From Verrucomicrobiota bacterium (GTDB lineage: Bacteria; Verrucomicrobiota; Verrucomicrobiia; Limisphaerales; UBA9464), in assembly GCA_029865985.1 (NCBI GenBank), contig JARXAF010000090.1:1-46183 (forward strand): a stretch of 46,183 nucleotides of DNA, in the 5' to 3' direction. The notes beneath the pieces were generated by a model. The model had not been told where the DNA came from. It saw only the letters and a list, made by a program, of their open reading frames with translations, and searched no databases. Made by a program: the position numbers and the translations under genes. Below, piece after piece: positions 1-10,311 of the stretch (its first letter is position 1; each line of letters begins with the position of its first letter).

Positions 1-1
1 A

Positions 2-1876
2 GGCGGCAAGTCCAACACCGGTGAAGGTGGTGAAGACCCCGAGCGCTTCACCCCCTTGCCCAATGGCGATTCCAAGAACTCCGCCATCAAACAGGTGGCG
101 TCGGGCCGCTTTGGCGTGACCAGCCAGTACCTGGTCAACGCTCAGGAACTCCAGATCAAGATGGCCCAGGGCGCCAAGCCCGGTGAGGGCGGCCAGTTGC
201 CCGGAACCAAGGTCTATCCGTGGGTGGCCAAGACTCGTCACTCGACCCCGGGTGTGGGTTTGATTTCGCCGCCGCCGCACCACGACATCTATTCCATCGA
301 GGATCTGGCCGAGCTGATCCACGATCTCAAGAACGCCAACATCCACGCCCGCATCAGCGTCAAGCTGGTGTCCGAGGTGGGCGTCGGCACCATCGCTGCC
401 GGTGTGGCCAAGGCTCATGCCGATGTGGTGCTCATTTCGGGATACGACGGCGGCACGGGTGCTTCACCGCAAACGTCCATCAAGCACGCGGGTATTCCGT
501 GGGAACTCGGTCTGGCCGAAACCCATCAGACCTTGGTGCTCAACAACCTGCGCTCGCGCATCGTGGTTGAGACCGACGGTCAATTGAAGACCGGACGCGA
601 CGTGGTCATCGCCGCGCTGCTCGGCGCCGAAGAGTTCGGCTTTGCCACCGCACCGCTGGTGTCACTGGGCTGCATCATGATGCGCGTGTGCCACCTGAAC
701 ACCTGCCCTGTCGGTGTCGCCACCCAAGACCCGGAACTGCGCAAGCGCTTCACCGGCGAACCGGAGCACGCGATCAACTTCATGCGATTCATCGCCCAAG
801 AAGTCCGCGAGATCATGGCCCAATTGGGCTTCCGCTCCATCACCGAGATGGTGGGTCGCACCGACCGGCTCGAGCCCCGCAAGGCCATCGAACACTGGAA
901 GGCCAAGGGCGTTGACTTCAGCAAGATCCTCTATCAGCCGGAAGCCGGCCCTGAGGTCGGTCGCTATTGCCAGATGGTCCAAGATCACGGCATCGACAAG
1001 TCGCTAGACATCACCCAGTTGCTGCCGCTGTGCCGACCGGCCATTGAGCGGGGCGAAAAGGTCAAGGCGACCCTCCCGATCCGAAACGTCAACCGCGTCG
1101 CCGGAACCATCACCGGCAGCGAACTGACCCGCCAACGCGGTGCCGCCGGCCTGCCGGAAGACACCATCCAAATCACCTTCCAAGGCAGCGCGGGCCAAAG
1201 CTTCGGTGCGTTCATGCCCAAGGGCATGTCGTTCACGCTCGAAGGCGACGCCAACGACTACTTCGGCAAAGGCCTGAGCGGCGGCAAGCTCATCCTCTAT
1301 CCCCCGGCGGCGAGCACGTTCGCCCCGGAGAAGAACATGATCGTCGGCAACGTGGCGCTGTACGGTGCGACCCAAGGCGAGGTCTTCATCCGCGGCATGG
1401 CGGGTGAGCGCTTCGGCGTCCGCAATTCCGGCGTCAAGGCCGTCGTCGAAGCCGTGGGTGACCATGGCTGCGAATACATGACCGGCGGAACGGTGGTCAT
1501 CCTCGGCCCTACCGGCCGCAATTTCGCCGCGGGCATGTCCGGCGGTGTCGCGTATATCTACGACGAGGCAGGAGACTTCGCCTCCAAGTGCAACCTGCAA
1601 ATGGTTGCCTTGGAGAAGCTGGAAGAATCCGACAACGCCGTGCTCCAAGAGATGATCCAAAACCACGCGATCAACACCAAGAGCACCCGGGCCGCTTCCA
1701 TCCTCAAGGACTGGAGCACCACTCAGGCGAAGTTCATCAAGGTGATGCCCCGCGACTACAAGCGTGTCCTCACAGCGCTGCTCAAAGCCCAGGCCGATGG
1801 CCTCACGGGCGATGACGCGCTGAACGCCGCCTTCGAAGCCAACTCCAAAGACGTCTCCCGGACCGGTGGGGGCTAA
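2..1876 (+). CDS. gltB: Glutamate synthase large subunit, C-terminal part (truncated by window edge)
   Basis: The frame is open from nt 2 ([16 protein letters not shown]...), upstream of the listed TTG start. Motifs: [51 protein letters not shown]-terminal GXGXG domain. Confidence 0.97.
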   Translation, partial: GGKSNTGEGGEDPERFTPLPNGDSKNSAIKQVASGRFGVTSQYLVNAQELQIKMAQGAKPGEGGQLPGTKVYPWVAKTRHSTPGVGLISPPPHHDIYSIEDLAELIHDLKNANIHARISVKLVSEVGVGTIAAGVAKAHADVVLISGYDGGTGASPQTSIKHAGIPWELGLAETHQTLVLNNLRSRIVVETDGQLKTGRDVVIAALLGAEEFGFATAPLVSLGCIMMRVCHLNTCPVGVATQDPELRKRFTGEPEHAINFMRFIAQEVREIMAQLGFRSITEMVGRTDRLEPRKAIEHWKAKGVDFSKILYQPEAGPEVGRYCQMVQDHGIDKSLDITQLLPLCRPAIERGEKVKATLPIRNVNRVAGTITGSELTRQRGAAGLPEDTIQITFQGSAGQSFGAFMPKGMSFTLEGDANDYFGKGLSGGKLILYPPAASTFAPEKNMIVGNVALYGATQGEVFIRGMAGERFGVRNSGVKAVVEAVGDHGCEYMTGGTVVILGPTGRNFAAGMSGGVAYIYDEAGDFASKCNLQMVALEKLEESDNAVLQEMIQNHAINTKSTRAASILKDWSTTQAKFIKVMPRDYKRVLTALLKAQADGLTGDDALNAAFEANSKDVSRTGGG

Positions 1877-1942
1877 TATTCAAGCGCGACACAGAACCCC
1901 GCAAATCGTCACGAGACCTAGGCCTTCAAACGACATAGAGAC

Positions 1943-3421
1943 ATGGGAAAACCCACAGGATTCCTCGAATACGCTCGCGAACTTCCTCTCGACCGTAGCG
2001 CCCTGAAACGCATCAAGGACTGGAACGAGTTCCATGAGCACATGGACGACCAGCACCTGCGTCAGCAAGGCGCCCGGTGCATGGATTGCGGCGTGCCCTT
2101 CTGCCACAATGGCACCCTGGTCAGCGGCATGGCCAGCGGTTGCCCCATCAACAACCTGATCCCCGAGTGGAACGATCTCGTGTATCGAGGGCTGTGGAAG
2201 GAAGCACTGGACCGTCTGCACAAGACCAACAACTTCCCTGAATTCACCGGTCGGGTCTGCCCCGCTCCGTGCGAAGGCTCCTGCGTGCTGGGCATCAATG
2301 CGCCGCCGGTGACCATCAAGAACATCGAGTGCACCATCATCGACCACGCCTGGGAAAAAGGCTGGGTCAAGCCGCAGCCGCCCAAGAAGCGCACCGGCAA
2401 GAAGGTGGCCGTCATCGGTTCCGGTCCCGCCGGCCTTTCAGCGGCGGCCCAGCTCAACCGCGCTGGCCATTATGTCACCGTGTTTGAGCGCGCCGACCGT
2501 CCGGGCGGTTTGCTCATGTACGGCATCCCGAACATGAAGCTCGACAAGCAGAAGGTCGTGCTGCGCCGCATCAAGCAAATGGAGCGTGAAGGCATCGCCT
2601 TCCGCTGCAACACCGAGGTCGGTCGCGACATCACCTCCGCCCAGCTCATCGAAGACTTCGACGCCGTGGTGTTGTGCACCGGTGCCACGAAGCCGCGCGA
2701 CTTGCCCATCGAAGGCCGTCAGTCCAAGGGCATCCACTTCGCCATGGAGTTCCTCCACGGCAACACCAAGGCCCTGCTCGACAAGGCGCAGCCTCCGATC
2801 TCGGCGGCCGGGAAGGATGTCATCATCATCGGTGGTGGCGACACCGGCACCGACTGCGTGGGCACATCCATGCGCCACGGCTGCAAGAGCCTGATCCAAG
2901 TGGAGATCCTGCCCAAGCCGCCCACCGAGCGCGCCAAGGACAATCCCTGGCCGGAGTGGCCCAAGACCTACAAGATGGACTACGGTCAGGAAGAGGCCGC
3001 AGCCGTGTACGGGGCCGATCCGCGCGTCTACCTGACGACCGCCAAGAAGTTCCTCACCGACGATCAGGGCAACGTGTCCGGAGTGCATCTGGTGGAGATC
3101 CGCTGGGAGCGCAACGACAAGGGGCAATTCACCCCGGTCGATGTTCCGGGAACCGATCGCGTGGTTCCGGCACAACTGGTCCTCTTGGCCATGGGCTTCC
3201 TCGGGCCCGAGCAGCCGTTGCTCGAGTCGCTCGGGCTGGAGCGCGATCCGCGTTCCAACATCAAGGCCGAGCATGGCCGCTTCAACACCAGCATCCCCAA
3301 AGTGTTCGCGGCCGGTGACTGCCGCCGCGGTCAAAGCCTCGTGGTGTGGGCCTTCAATGAAGGCCGCGGTGCCGCCCGTGAGTGCGATCGCTACCTCATG
3401 GGTTCCAGCTCACTGCCCTGA
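1943..3421 (+). CDS. gltD: Glutamate synthase small subunit (NADPH, FAD-binding)
   Basis: [14 protein letters not shown] start, [10 protein letters not shown] and [12 protein letters not shown] Fe-S motifs, [14 protein letters not shown]. Directly downstream of gltB. Confidence 0.97.
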   Translation: MGKPTGFLEYARELPLDRSALKRIKDWNEFHEHMDDQHLRQQGARCMDCGVPFCHNGTLVSGMASGCPINNLIPEWNDLVYRGLWKEALDRLHKTNNFPEFTGRVCPAPCEGSCVLGINAPPVTIKNIECTIIDHAWEKGWVKPQPPKKRTGKKVAVIGSGPAGLSAAAQLNRAGHYVTVFERADRPGGLLMYGIPNMKLDKQKVVLRRIKQMEREGIAFRCNTEVGRDITSAQLIEDFDAVVLCTGATKPRDLPIEGRQSKGIHFAMEFLHGNTKALLDKAQPPISAAGKDVIIIGGGDTGTDCVGTSMRHGCKSLIQVEILPKPPTERAKDNPWPEWPKTYKMDYGQEEAAAVYGADPRVYLTTAKKFLTDDQGNVSGVHLVEIRWERNDKGQFTPVDVPGTDRVVPAQLVLLAMGFLGPEQPLLESLGLERDPRSNIKAEHGRFNTSIPKVFAAGDCRRGQSLVVWAFNEGRGAARECDRYLMGSSSLP

Positions 3422-3463
3422 TCCACGGATCTCCGAAAGATCTTCGGCAACGCATTGCTCTCG

Positions 3464-3502
3464 GAAGGCGAAGAGAAACCTCTCTTCGCCTTCTTGCTTT
3501 CT
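3464..3502 (+). terminator. Putative intrinsic terminator after gltBD
   Basis: Perfect 12-bp inverted repeat GAAGGCGAAGAG-AAACCT-CTCTTCGCCTTC followed by a T-rich TTGCTTTCT. Confidence 0.7.
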
Positions 3503-3544
3503 CCCCGGCCCCGCTTCAGCCCAGACTGTCCCCACTCGACCGCC

Positions 3545-3793
3545 ATGCCCAAGGAAGATGCCATCCATGTCCCCGCCCAGGTTCTGGGCCCACTCGGAGT
3601 CGCCGCCTACCGCATGCGCCTGTCCAACGGATATGAGCTGGTGGCGCATGTCACCCGCAAGCTCCAACCGGTGATCGGCCCGATCCAACCGGGCGATCAG
3701 GTGGATCTCGAACTGTCCCCGTTCGATTTGTCCCGCGGACGCATCATTGGCCGCATCGGTCCTTCCGGAAGTATTGCCAACGCCGCCGTCTAA
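3545..3793 (+). CDS. infA: Translation initiation factor IF-1-like protein (divergent)
   Basis: 82 aa: MPKEDAIHVPAQVL...YRMRLSNGYELVAHVTRKL...QPGDQVDLELSPFDLSRGRIIGRI resembles the IF-1 S1/OB fold (MAKEDxIEVEGxV...ELxNGxxVLAHxSGK...PGDxVxVELSPYDLxxGRIxxR). Confidence 0.8.
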   Translation: MPKEDAIHVPAQVLGPLGVAAYRMRLSNGYELVAHVTRKLQPVIGPIQPGDQVDLELSPFDLSRGRIIGRIGPSGSIANAAV

Positions 3794-4163
3794 ACGACGC
3801 AGCCTGAACAACGCTGTGTCATTGTCCGAAGCGGCCGATAGCGCCAACCTCGGGTGGGTCAGGCGGCCGGTCGGGTGGCCATCGAGGCCTTCGTCGCGGC
3901 GGCCGAACCGTCCTGATTTCCCGACCAATTGCGTCTCGAGCGCCTGTCACCATGGCGTCCTCGGAAACTCTTCTTCTCGGGTTCCGCCGGGAATCCGGGA
4001 CAGGCTCTCTCCGAACCCGGTTGGCCTGGTCGCCCCGCCCTGGTGTCCAGGGACGGCCGGAGGATGGGGGGCGCATCGTTTTGGAATGACCGCTAGAAAT
4101 CGTCCCTCTCAGGCCACAACGGACCGGTTGATCACCGCCCCCACTTGACCCAAAGTATCCCCC

Positions 4164-5486
4164 ATGCACCCCGAGTACGTTGAACGCGTCGTCAACCTCC
4201 TGGACCCCGCGCAGAATCGCTTGCGGAACACCTCCTACGAAGAGGCCGTCCAACGCGTGCTCAGTGGTGACGCAGCCCGTGTCGCTGAAATTGACGGTTC
4301 CTTCGCGCTGCTGGCCCGCAACGGCAAGACCGTGCGCATGGCCCGGTCCCTCGATCGCCCCATGCGATATTTCCTGGCCAAACGCGCCGAGGGGCCTGCC
4401 CTCATCGTGGCCGACCGCATGGATGCCATCCACGCCCAGCTCGAACGCGAAGGGTTGTCCGACCAGTTCCATCCGAGCTACACCCGTATGGTTCCGGCGC
4501 ATTATGTCGTCGAAATCCAACTCATCGGATGCCCCGACCCCGACCCGCTCTACACCCGCTACTTCAATCCGCTGCCCAACTCGCTGCCGGCGGACCTCGA
4601 CACTATCGGTCGCCAATACATCGGCGCGTTGGCGGACGAAATTGGCAAGCAACTCGGATCCATCGATCCGAAGGAACCCATCGGGGTGGCCTTTTCCGGC
4701 GGTGTCGATAGTGGTGCGGTCTTATTGGCCACCTACTTCCAGATGCGCCGTCTGGGCATGAGTCCATCGCGGCTCAAGGCCTTCACCCTGAATCTCGGAG
4801 ATGGCCCCGATCTGGCACAGGCGCGCCGCTTTCTAGAACCACTCGGTCTGAGCCTCTTCCTCGAGGAAATCTCCGGAAACCCTGCCGAACTCAATCCATC
4901 TGAAACGCTCCGGGTCCTCGAAGACTACAAGCCTTTGGACGTGGAGTGCGGATCCATGGCTCTGGCCCTCTGCCGCGGCATTCGCGAACGGTATCCCGAC
5001 TGGAAGCACCTCTTCGATGGCGACGGCGGCGATGAAAACCTCAAGGACTACCCGATCGAGGAGAACCCCGAACTGACCATCCGCTCAGTGGTCCACAATC
5101 TCATGCTCTACCACGAAGGATGGGGCGTCGGACGCATCAAGCACTCATTGACCTACAGCGGTGGCCTCAGCCGCGGCTATGTGCGCACCTATGCTCCCGC
5201 TCGGAAGCATGGATTCGAGGGATACAGCCCCCTGATGAGCCGGGGCGTGATGGCTGTCAGCGAATCCATTCCGTTCATCGAACTCACCCGATACGACGTA
5301 CCCACCCTTTACTCGCTCAAGGGCGAGGTGGTGCGACGCGGAATCAAGGCCGTGTTTGGTGTCGATATGCCCATCTTCGAAAAACGCCGCTTCCAACACG
5401 GCGCCATCGCCAAGGAAAGCCTCCGGCAACGAATCCCGGCTCAAGAGGCCAAATACCGCCGGGAGTTCATGGCCTTGTATTCCTGA
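4164..5486 (+). CDS. Asparagine synthase-related protein (AsnB-like PP-loop amidotransferase without the usual N-terminal Cys)
   Basis: PP-loop SGGVDSGAVLLA, second motif FDGDGGDENLKDYPI. The N-terminal half looks like a class II glutaminase remnant but starts MHPEY. Confidence 0.8.
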   Translation: MHPEYVERVVNLLDPAQNRLRNTSYEEAVQRVLSGDAARVAEIDGSFALLARNGKTVRMARSLDRPMRYFLAKRAEGPALIVADRMDAIHAQLEREGLSDQFHPSYTRMVPAHYVVEIQLIGCPDPDPLYTRYFNPLPNSLPADLDTIGRQYIGALADEIGKQLGSIDPKEPIGVAFSGGVDSGAVLLATYFQMRRLGMSPSRLKAFTLNLGDGPDLAQARRFLEPLGLSLFLEEISGNPAELNPSETLRVLEDYKPLDVECGSMALALCRGIRERYPDWKHLFDGDGGDENLKDYPIEENPELTIRSVVHNLMLYHEGWGVGRIKHSLTYSGGLSRGYVRTYAPARKHGFEGYSPLMSRGVMAVSESIPFIELTRYDVPTLYSLKGEVVRRGIKAVFGVDMPIFEKRRFQHGAIAKESLRQRIPAQEAKYRREFMALYS

Positions 5487-5569
5487 GCCAACGATGCCGT
5501 TGGATCGTTGCGCGTCCCGATCCTGTAGGGGCGTTCGACCGGTTCAGAGCACACACCACTGACCACGCT

Positions 5570-6322
5570 TCAATCGCCCTGTGAAGAGGCTTGGGCAGAC
5601 TGCTGGGCTCGTTCTTGGTTCAGGCTCAGGAGCTTTCTTTCGGCCTGAGACCGATTGTGAACCCCCAGTTTGACATAAATACGGCGGATGTAAGTACGAA
5701 CGGTGGCGTAGGTCAGTCCGACAGCCTCTGAAATTTGCTTCACGGAATCGCCGGTTTCGACCATTTGCCGAAGCAGTTCATTTTCCTTGGCAGTCAATTC
5801 CGGGAGATCGTGAGCCTTCTGGTGCTCCCGTGATCCGTGGAATCGCCAGACTTCGAGCAGACGGCGGGCTATTTGAGCATCCAGTGGCGAGCCACCCCCG
5901 GCAGCCAATGTCACACCATCCACAATCGCCCGCCATCCAGAGCGCTTGAGCATGTAGCCCACCGCACCGGAACTCAGTGCTTCCCGGATGCTCGAGTCGT
6001 CTTCGAAAACCGTCAGAACGATAAACGAGGTGTTGGTCATCGAGGCGCTCAGAGCCCGGAGTACATCGATGCCTGTTCCATCGGGAAGTCCGAGATCCAG
6101 CAGCACGATATGGGGTTGCCACTCCGGCAACCGCTGAATGGCATCCCGAACCGTTCGTGCGCCCCCCAAGAACTCGAACTGAGGCTGGTGCCCAAGGCAT
6201 GCGGCCAGCATTTCACCGAAGCCGGAAGAATCCTCCACCATCGCCACCTTGACCCGTGGTTTATCCCACGACATGTCCGGGGGTAAGTGGTCCGATTTGG
6301 ATTCAATCATCGCGGGGGTCAT
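5570..6322 (-). CDS. NarL/LuxR-family response regulator
   Basis: REC domain (VKVAMVEDSS..., IVLLDLGLPDGTG, IVLTVF, GYMLKRSG) and C-terminal HTH (LTAKENELLRQMVETGDSVKQISEAVGLTYATVRTYIRRIYVKLGVHNRSQA). ATGA overlap with the upstream kinase. Confidence 0.93.
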   Translation of the reverse strand: MTPAMIESKSDHLPPDMSWDKPRVKVAMVEDSSGFGEMLAACLGHQPQFEFLGGARTVRDAIQRLPEWQPHIVLLDLGLPDGTGIDVLRALSASMTNTSFIVLTVFEDDSSIREALSSGAVGYMLKRSGWRAIVDGVTLAAGGGSPLDAQIARRLLEVWRFHGSREHQKAHDLPELTAKENELLRQMVETGDSVKQISEAVGLTYATVRTYIRRIYVKLGVHNRSQAERKLLSLNQERAQQSAQASSQGD

Positions 6323-9300
6323 ACAACCAATCGAGGCACTTGGATCAGGATGACAGAGCAGCCGGGGCGAGAAAGCACTGAAGTCGTCCCTCCGAAATCT
6401 TTGGCCCGATTCAGGATGCTCGACAATCCGCGGCCCGACAACAATGCGGTCTGCAAGTCAAACCCGCAGCCATTGTCTTCAACACGGAAGGAAACCGAGT
6501 CGTCGCTGACCCTCAAATGCATCTCCAACTCGGTGGCTCGACCATGTTTCACGGCATTGCGAGTCAACTCCTGGGTCGCCGCGATAAGCAACTGCCGGAC
6601 CCATCCACTGATCTCGTGCTCATGACCTGACAACATCTTGAAATCGAGCCCCACAGCGCAGACATCTAAGTAGCTTTTCGCCAGAAGCTCCAAATGTTTT
6701 GCAACGTCTTCAGCGGACTCGGAGACATCGCGCAGCAGCCACACCATCTTGTCCAACGATTCAACCGCCTGAACCGATCGCCCATGAATTCGATCGACCA
6801 TACCCAAGGTGGTAAACTCTAGACCCGAAGCATTCTTCACCTGCTCTGCCAAGAGCTGAATTTCGCTCAACCGATTGCCCAAATCATCGTGTAGACTTCG
6901 ACCGATACGAAGTCGGTCTTCTTGGATTCCTTCCAGTGTGCGGATACGAAGCTGACGTTTCTGGAGTGTCGATCGATAGAAATGCCAGAAAGCAACCCCA
7001 ACCAGCGAGAGAACCGCGGCTATGAAAATGTTCCGCCATCGTTTTACCAGTTGTTGGTACTGGTCCAACTTCACGCTGATGGAGGGTGCATCCTTCCAAT
7101 CACCTCCAAACTGTTTGGTTTGAACCCGCAGAACCAAGTCTGACCAAGCACCTCCATCCAGTTTGATCTGAATATTCCGGGGACTCAATGTGCTGGCTGG
7201 ATTGGCCATCTGAATGGGTTCCCCATCCCGCGAGTACCTCCAATCGATACTTTCCTGAGCAAGGGAACAGCGAATCAGTGGCGGACGAAGGGTTGCATCT
7301 AGGTTTCTTCGAAATCCCAACAGGATATCAACTCCCCCGGGAATGACCAAAGGGTTCATGGAAACCACGCCATTAAAATAACCGTTGGCTCCGGTGTAGA
7401 TTTGGCCAATCCCAACCCGTGGCTGCCAAGCCTTGTTTTCCTCAGCATCGAGCCGAAACACAGCAACTCCCTTGTTCGAGGGCAAAGCCACTTCTCCCGA
7501 CGGCAAAACACATGGTTTTCCCGAGCGTTTGGAGGTCAAACGAATGTCCGAAAAGCTGGAGAAATGAACCACCCGACGGATGACTTCCGCATCGACCTTT
7601 GACTCAGGGTGCCCGCGTTTGTTGGCGAAGTACTCGTTGAGCCATGTTGGATTCACTTCCAAACACCCTTCATCTGTGGCCAACCAAAGGTTCGATTGCT
7701 GATCTTGGAACCATTTGGAATTCAAGCGCGGGAAAACACCTTGTTGGGAACCGAGAATCGCCACCGCCTGACCGTTCTGAATGGCCACCTGAGAACCTCC
7801 CACCACCAACAATCGATCCTGACGATCCACAAACAGCGACTGAAGGGAGTTCACTCGGTTCAACTCCTCCGAAATGTTTTCCCACCGATTCTTGGACCAG
7901 CAACGGAGGATCTTTCCGTCGATCACCCAGACCCGATCCTTCTGTGTGGCCAAATCAAAAACAGGGCCTTCCGTCGGGATCACCCTCAGAGCCGACGTTT
8001 CGGCTGGAATGTGGACGATGTTCCCGATATCGAGCCCGGCCCAAATGCCCCCCAATTCATCCACCGCGAGAGAAATCACCCTGCGGCCCTTGGTTGTGCC
8101 GGAATAATCCTGCGTTGGAACAGCCCGACCATCGCGATCCAAAATCAGCAACAGACCGCGCCCGCCCACAACCAAGCCCCGTGGTGACACGGCGAGCGAA
8201 CTCACATAGCCATCCACCGGCAGCTGTGGAGAAGCGTTCGTCACCGCCTTCAACTCATCCCCATGGCGAATCATTAATCCATGGCTCCCGGCAGCGACCC
8301 AGAATCCACCGTGGTCATCCGAAACGGCGCTGAGCACGACGAACATCTCCCTTCGGCCAATGACCTCAACGGTCTGTCCCCCGCGCGAATCCATGGGAAC
8401 CGCTCCTGGCGTTCCCTTCAACGTCAGCAAACGAATTGGATCTCGGCTAATCAACCGGAGGCCGGACACTTCGCCACCCACCCACCAGTTTCCCAAATGA
8501 TCCTCGTGGATGGCTTGAATGGGTTCCGAATACTCGAACGCCTTGTAGATTCGACGATCCTTACCTTCATGCTGGATATGATAAATCAGCCCTTGGTCGG
8601 ACCCCATCAAGAACGCTCCACGCGAGGTGTCGTGATAGCAGCGTTCCGACCGAAATAGGGAAGCCTCGTCGTCGGGTTGCCGTTGCCAAATGCCGTCGGT
8701 CCGAGTGAAAAGCTTCAGTTGTTTTGATTCGGTCAGGATAGAAAGCCAAATCCGCTGCTGGCGGTCCTCAAACATCCCGCACCGATACACCCGCTCTCCA
8801 GAGGCAAGCGGTCCGGGAATTTGCGTCCAGCCTTGCGGGGTTCCACGCCAAAGAGTGCCCTGATCATCCACCCGATACACACCGCCCTCTCGCCCCCCCC
8901 ACAAATCCAACTTCAGACCCACGGATTTTGATTTGGAAGCCGGCTCTGACGGAAAACTGGCCTCCATCGTTCCGCGTCGCCCGCGGATCTCACTGCCTGT
9001 CTTGAACCACACCCACCCCAATCCGTCCTTCGCCAAGTTGGATCCCTCGAAGCGGCTTTTTTCATACACGCCGTCCGACCGGAGCTGAATGGAGAAAATG
9101 GCCTTTCGACCCTGCATCCAAAGTAGCCCAGAACCGTCGGTGAAAATGTCTTCAATGGATTCGTCCTTCAGGTCTGCGAGTTCCTCCGGGATGCGGAACG
9201 TCTTTCCGTCGAAGATTCTCAAACCATACTGGCTGCCAACCCACAGCAAACCATCATTGGACTCCCACAATGCTTGGACCGGTCCGCCGGGCAAACCATC

Positions 9301-9561
9301 GCGTTCGCCCCAACTTTCGTTCAAATAAGGCTCTAAAATGGGGGCGGGCAGCACTGGGGCGGTTTTCTCGACTTGAGCTTGGGTGCTCCTCGTCAAAAAC
9401 AACGCCAACAACGCCAGCACCGAAAACCACGCGCTCATCGCGGGCCACAACACAGTGCCCACCCGAGAAACCGGACGCCTGGGCCCAACGGATCGCCCCC
9501 CCTGGGGCCATTTTGGACCATCAGGGTTGTTCTCCATGAAACGCTGGTGTGTCGTGTTCAC
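6319..9561 (-). CDS. Sensor histidine kinase with two-component-regulator propeller, Y_Y_Y-like domain and HisKA_3/HATPase
   Basis: N-terminal reg_prop repeats (GLPGGPVQALWESNDGLLWVGSQYGL), HisKA_3 box DRLRIGRSLHDDLGNRLSEIQ, HATPase ELTRNAVKHG...VEDNGCGF...GRGLSSILNRAKDFGG. Confidence 0.92.
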   Translation of the reverse strand: MNTTHQRFMENNPDGPKWPQGGRSVGPRRPVSRVGTVLWPAMSAWFSVLALLALFLTRSTQAQVEKTAPVLPAPILEPYLNESWGERDGLPGGPVQALWESNDGLLWVGSQYGLRIFDGKTFRIPEELADLKDESIEDIFTDGSGLLWMQGRKAIFSIQLRSDGVYEKSRFEGSNLAKDGLGWVWFKTGSEIRGRRGTMEASFPSEPASKSKSVGLKLDLWGGREGGVYRVDDQGTLWRGTPQGWTQIPGPLASGERVYRCGMFEDRQQRIWLSILTESKQLKLFTRTDGIWQRQPDDEASLFRSERCYHDTSRGAFLMGSDQGLIYHIQHEGKDRRIYKAFEYSEPIQAIHEDHLGNWWVGGEVSGLRLISRDPIRLLTLKGTPGAVPMDSRGGQTVEVIGRREMFVVLSAVSDDHGGFWVAAGSHGLMIRHGDELKAVTNASPQLPVDGYVSSLAVSPRGLVVGGRGLLLILDRDGRAVPTQDYSGTTKGRRVISLAVDELGGIWAGLDIGNIVHIPAETSALRVIPTEGPVFDLATQKDRVWVIDGKILRCWSKNRWENISEELNRVNSLQSLFVDRQDRLLVVGGSQVAIQNGQAVAILGSQQGVFPRLNSKWFQDQQSNLWLATDEGCLEVNPTWLNEYFANKRGHPESKVDAEVIRRVVHFSSFSDIRLTSKRSGKPCVLPSGEVALPSNKGVAVFRLDAEENKAWQPRVGIGQIYTGANGYFNGVVSMNPLVIPGGVDILLGFRRNLDATLRPPLIRCSLAQESIDWRYSRDGEPIQMANPASTLSPRNIQIKLDGGAWSDLVLRVQTKQFGGDWKDAPSISVKLDQYQQLVKRWRNIFIAAVLSLVGVAFWHFYRSTLQKRQLRIRTLEGIQEDRLRIGRSLHDDLGNRLSEIQLLAEQVKNASGLEFTTLGMVDRIHGRSVQAVESLDKMVWLLRDVSESAEDVAKHLELLAKSYLDVCAVGLDFKMLSGHEHEISGWVRQLLIAATQELTRNAVKHGRATELEMHLRVSDDSVSFRVEDNGCGFDLQTALLSGRGLSSILNRAKDFGGTTSVLSRPGCSVILIQVPRLVV

Positions 9562-9920
9562 TCTGTCATTTGAGGCAGCGGCTCACATCCAAGAAAACCC
9601 CTACTCGTACGGCACTGCTCGCAGAGCCAATGGTCTCCACTCCGGACTTCGCTCAAGCCAGAGACGTGGCATCTCCAATTGGATACACGTTCGTTGGAAA
9701 TATGCTCCTCAGACACACCAGATTGTCAATTCTTCACCACATCTGGTCATTTGACAGGCCTGCAGCGACACACCAGCGACAACCCGTTACTACTTTTGTG
9801 GACCTTCCGTTACAGACAATCGTTGGGTAAGAATTTACCCGTATCTAACTTAGTCTCGACCTTTAGAGCACGCTTACCCAAGCGGTCCGGAACGGTTGAA
9901 GGCGACAGAACTGAACCAGT

Positions 9921-10259
9921 ATGCACAGCGCCAGCATGAGCCTCGGTAAAGACCTCAAGGGACAATCCACCTACCTCCGGTGGTTCTTGGAAGAGCACCC
10001 CTCGGAACGTCAATGCTTGCTTCGCATGTACCCATCCCAGCGACGGTGGTTGGTTCGAGTGCTTCTTTGCACCCGCTGGGTTTCCTTGTTGGAGACAGAA
10101 ATCAACATGGCAGCGGCATTGGCCGAAATCAGCATCCGAGATCGACCCAGCAACTTGCAAACCATCGCCGATGCTTACTTACGCCGCCCCCCGACCAAAG
10201 GGGTGTCCCGTTGGGTAAGTTGGGCATTGAACGCCAATCCCTTATTGCTGTGTAAATGA
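9921..10259 (+). CDS. Hypothetical protein, about 112 aa
   Basis: Open frame with plausible composition (ATG 9921 or 9936), between the divergent kinase and the LuxR-type regulator. No recognised domain. Confidence 0.4.
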   Translation: MHSASMSLGKDLKGQSTYLRWFLEEHPSERQCLLRMYPSQRRWLVRVLLCTRWVSLLETEINMAAALAEISIRDRPSNLQTIADAYLRRPPTKGVSRWVSWALNANPLLLCK

Positions 10260-10311
10260 TTTTCGGATTGATTCTGCCGGTTTTTTTAATTAAAATAAAC
10301 CCCAATAAAAC

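Noticed and set aside
2438-3334. 298-aa minus-strand ORF
   Set aside because: Antisense shadow of gltD; no domain signature.
3794-4163. Plus-strand ORF 3747-4148 and minus-strand ORF 3819-4652 over the infA/asnB-like gap
   Set aside because: Arg/Pro/Ser-rich translations with no motif; overlap with the clear asnB-like CDS. Treated as intergenic with small hairpins (e.g. CCCTGG-TGT-CCAGGG).
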